This document shows, piece by piece, positions 63,920 to 64,000 of a DNA stretch of 64,000 nucleotides. Within the stretch, counting starts at the first letter, position 1. The number at the start of each line of letters is the position of its first letter. The stretch spans positions 1,142,178-1,206,177 of the forward strand of contig NZ_JAPDOB010000001.1 of NCBI RefSeq assembly GCF_026013565.1, read 5' to 3'. The translations under genes and the position numbers were made by a program. The notes below the pieces were generated by a model. The model saw only the letters and a list, made by a program, of their open reading frames with translations, ran no database searches and was not told the origin of the DNA. The stretch comes from Sphingomonas arvum. Lineage in GTDB: Bacteria > Pseudomonadota > Alphaproteobacteria > Sphingomonadales > Sphingomonadaceae.

Positions 63920-64000
63920 CGCAGAGCTGCGCCTTGGCGGCCTGATACTCCGCGGTCCATCGCCCGATCAGTTCGGCCGCGGGCTGGACCTTGTCGATGA
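63913..64000 (-). CDS. C-terminal end of an unidentified protein (partial)
   Basis: An open frame runs in from the right edge and ends with TGA at 63915. The visible tail is VQPAAELIGRWTAEYQAAKA followed by QLCAS, a helical, hydrophilic end. It overlaps the thioesterase stop by a few bases in convergent orientation. Too short for identification, and it could be chance. Confidence 0.5.

Overview
This window is a chromosomal segment with high GC content from an alphaproteobacterium, most likely in the order Sphingomonadales (a Sphingomonas-like organism). The evidence is the gene content and order: CpdR, DUF1465, DUF1467, DUF2336, DUF2842 and SapC families; a nuoA-N operon followed by birA, coaX, RNase J and DUF1467; a tkt-gap-pgk-fda-thiE run; and a DksA that lacks most zinc ligands. 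No phage, transposon, CRISPR array or horizontally acquired island was recognised. Nearly all of the segment is core genome with very short gene spacing and many 1-4 bp stop/start overlaps.

Layout. Positions 1-3353 (minus) carry the classic ribosome/membrane insertion cluster rpmH-rnpA-yidD-yidC-engB, preceded by a small membrane protein gene. Positions 3491-8155 hold comM, two DUF805 membrane proteins, an AI-2E-type permease, tRNA-Leu(CAA), tRNA-Asp(GTC), and a 610-bp stretch (5681-6291) with a candidate SOS box, two candidate small membrane proteins and several palindromes. Positions 8231-10974 (minus) hold a SleB-type wall hydrolase, DUF2842, 5-formyl-THF cyclo-ligase, a 6S RNA and zapA. 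Positions 11105-17260 are the central carbon operon plus a Gly-rich hydrophilic protein with a possible general-stress promoter. Positions 17257-22021 hold a HAD phosphatase, DUF72, two cell-wall enzymes (L,D-transpeptidase and M23), EF-P and an inositol-phosphatase-like enzyme.

Positions 22160-40437 form one long plus-strand series: 14 genes of respiratory complex I with an extra 44-residue membrane ORF between nuoE and nuoF, then birA, coaX, RNase J and DUF1467. Positions 40448-46344 hold poorly characterised genes: a 769-residue coiled-coil membrane protein, a protein resembling a nucleotidyltransferase fused to a degenerate CDP-alcohol phosphatidyltransferase, a DUF2336 protein, and a histidine-kinase-like protein without a recognisable phospho-accepting His. 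Positions 46349-64000 return to core functions: citrate synthase, GltX, ComEC, a DEAD-box helicase, SapC, N-formylglutamate amidohydrolase, CpdR, ParC, tRNA-Asn, NAD kinase, an EAL phosphodiesterase, SurE, DksA, two DUF465 proteins, DUF1465, an iron-type alcohol dehydrogenase and a thioesterase.

The observations most worth checking are: a GTTC-N7-GTTC box upstream of a 48-residue single-span ORF (possible SOS-controlled small membrane protein); the degenerate kinase/DUF2336 pair; the pseudo CDP-alcohol transferase fusion; the membrane microprotein inside the complex I operon; a 6S RNA whose closing stem overlaps the annotated start of the next gene; and three genes (rnpA, DUF72, birA) whose conserved N-termini have no ATG, GTG or TTG start at the usual position.
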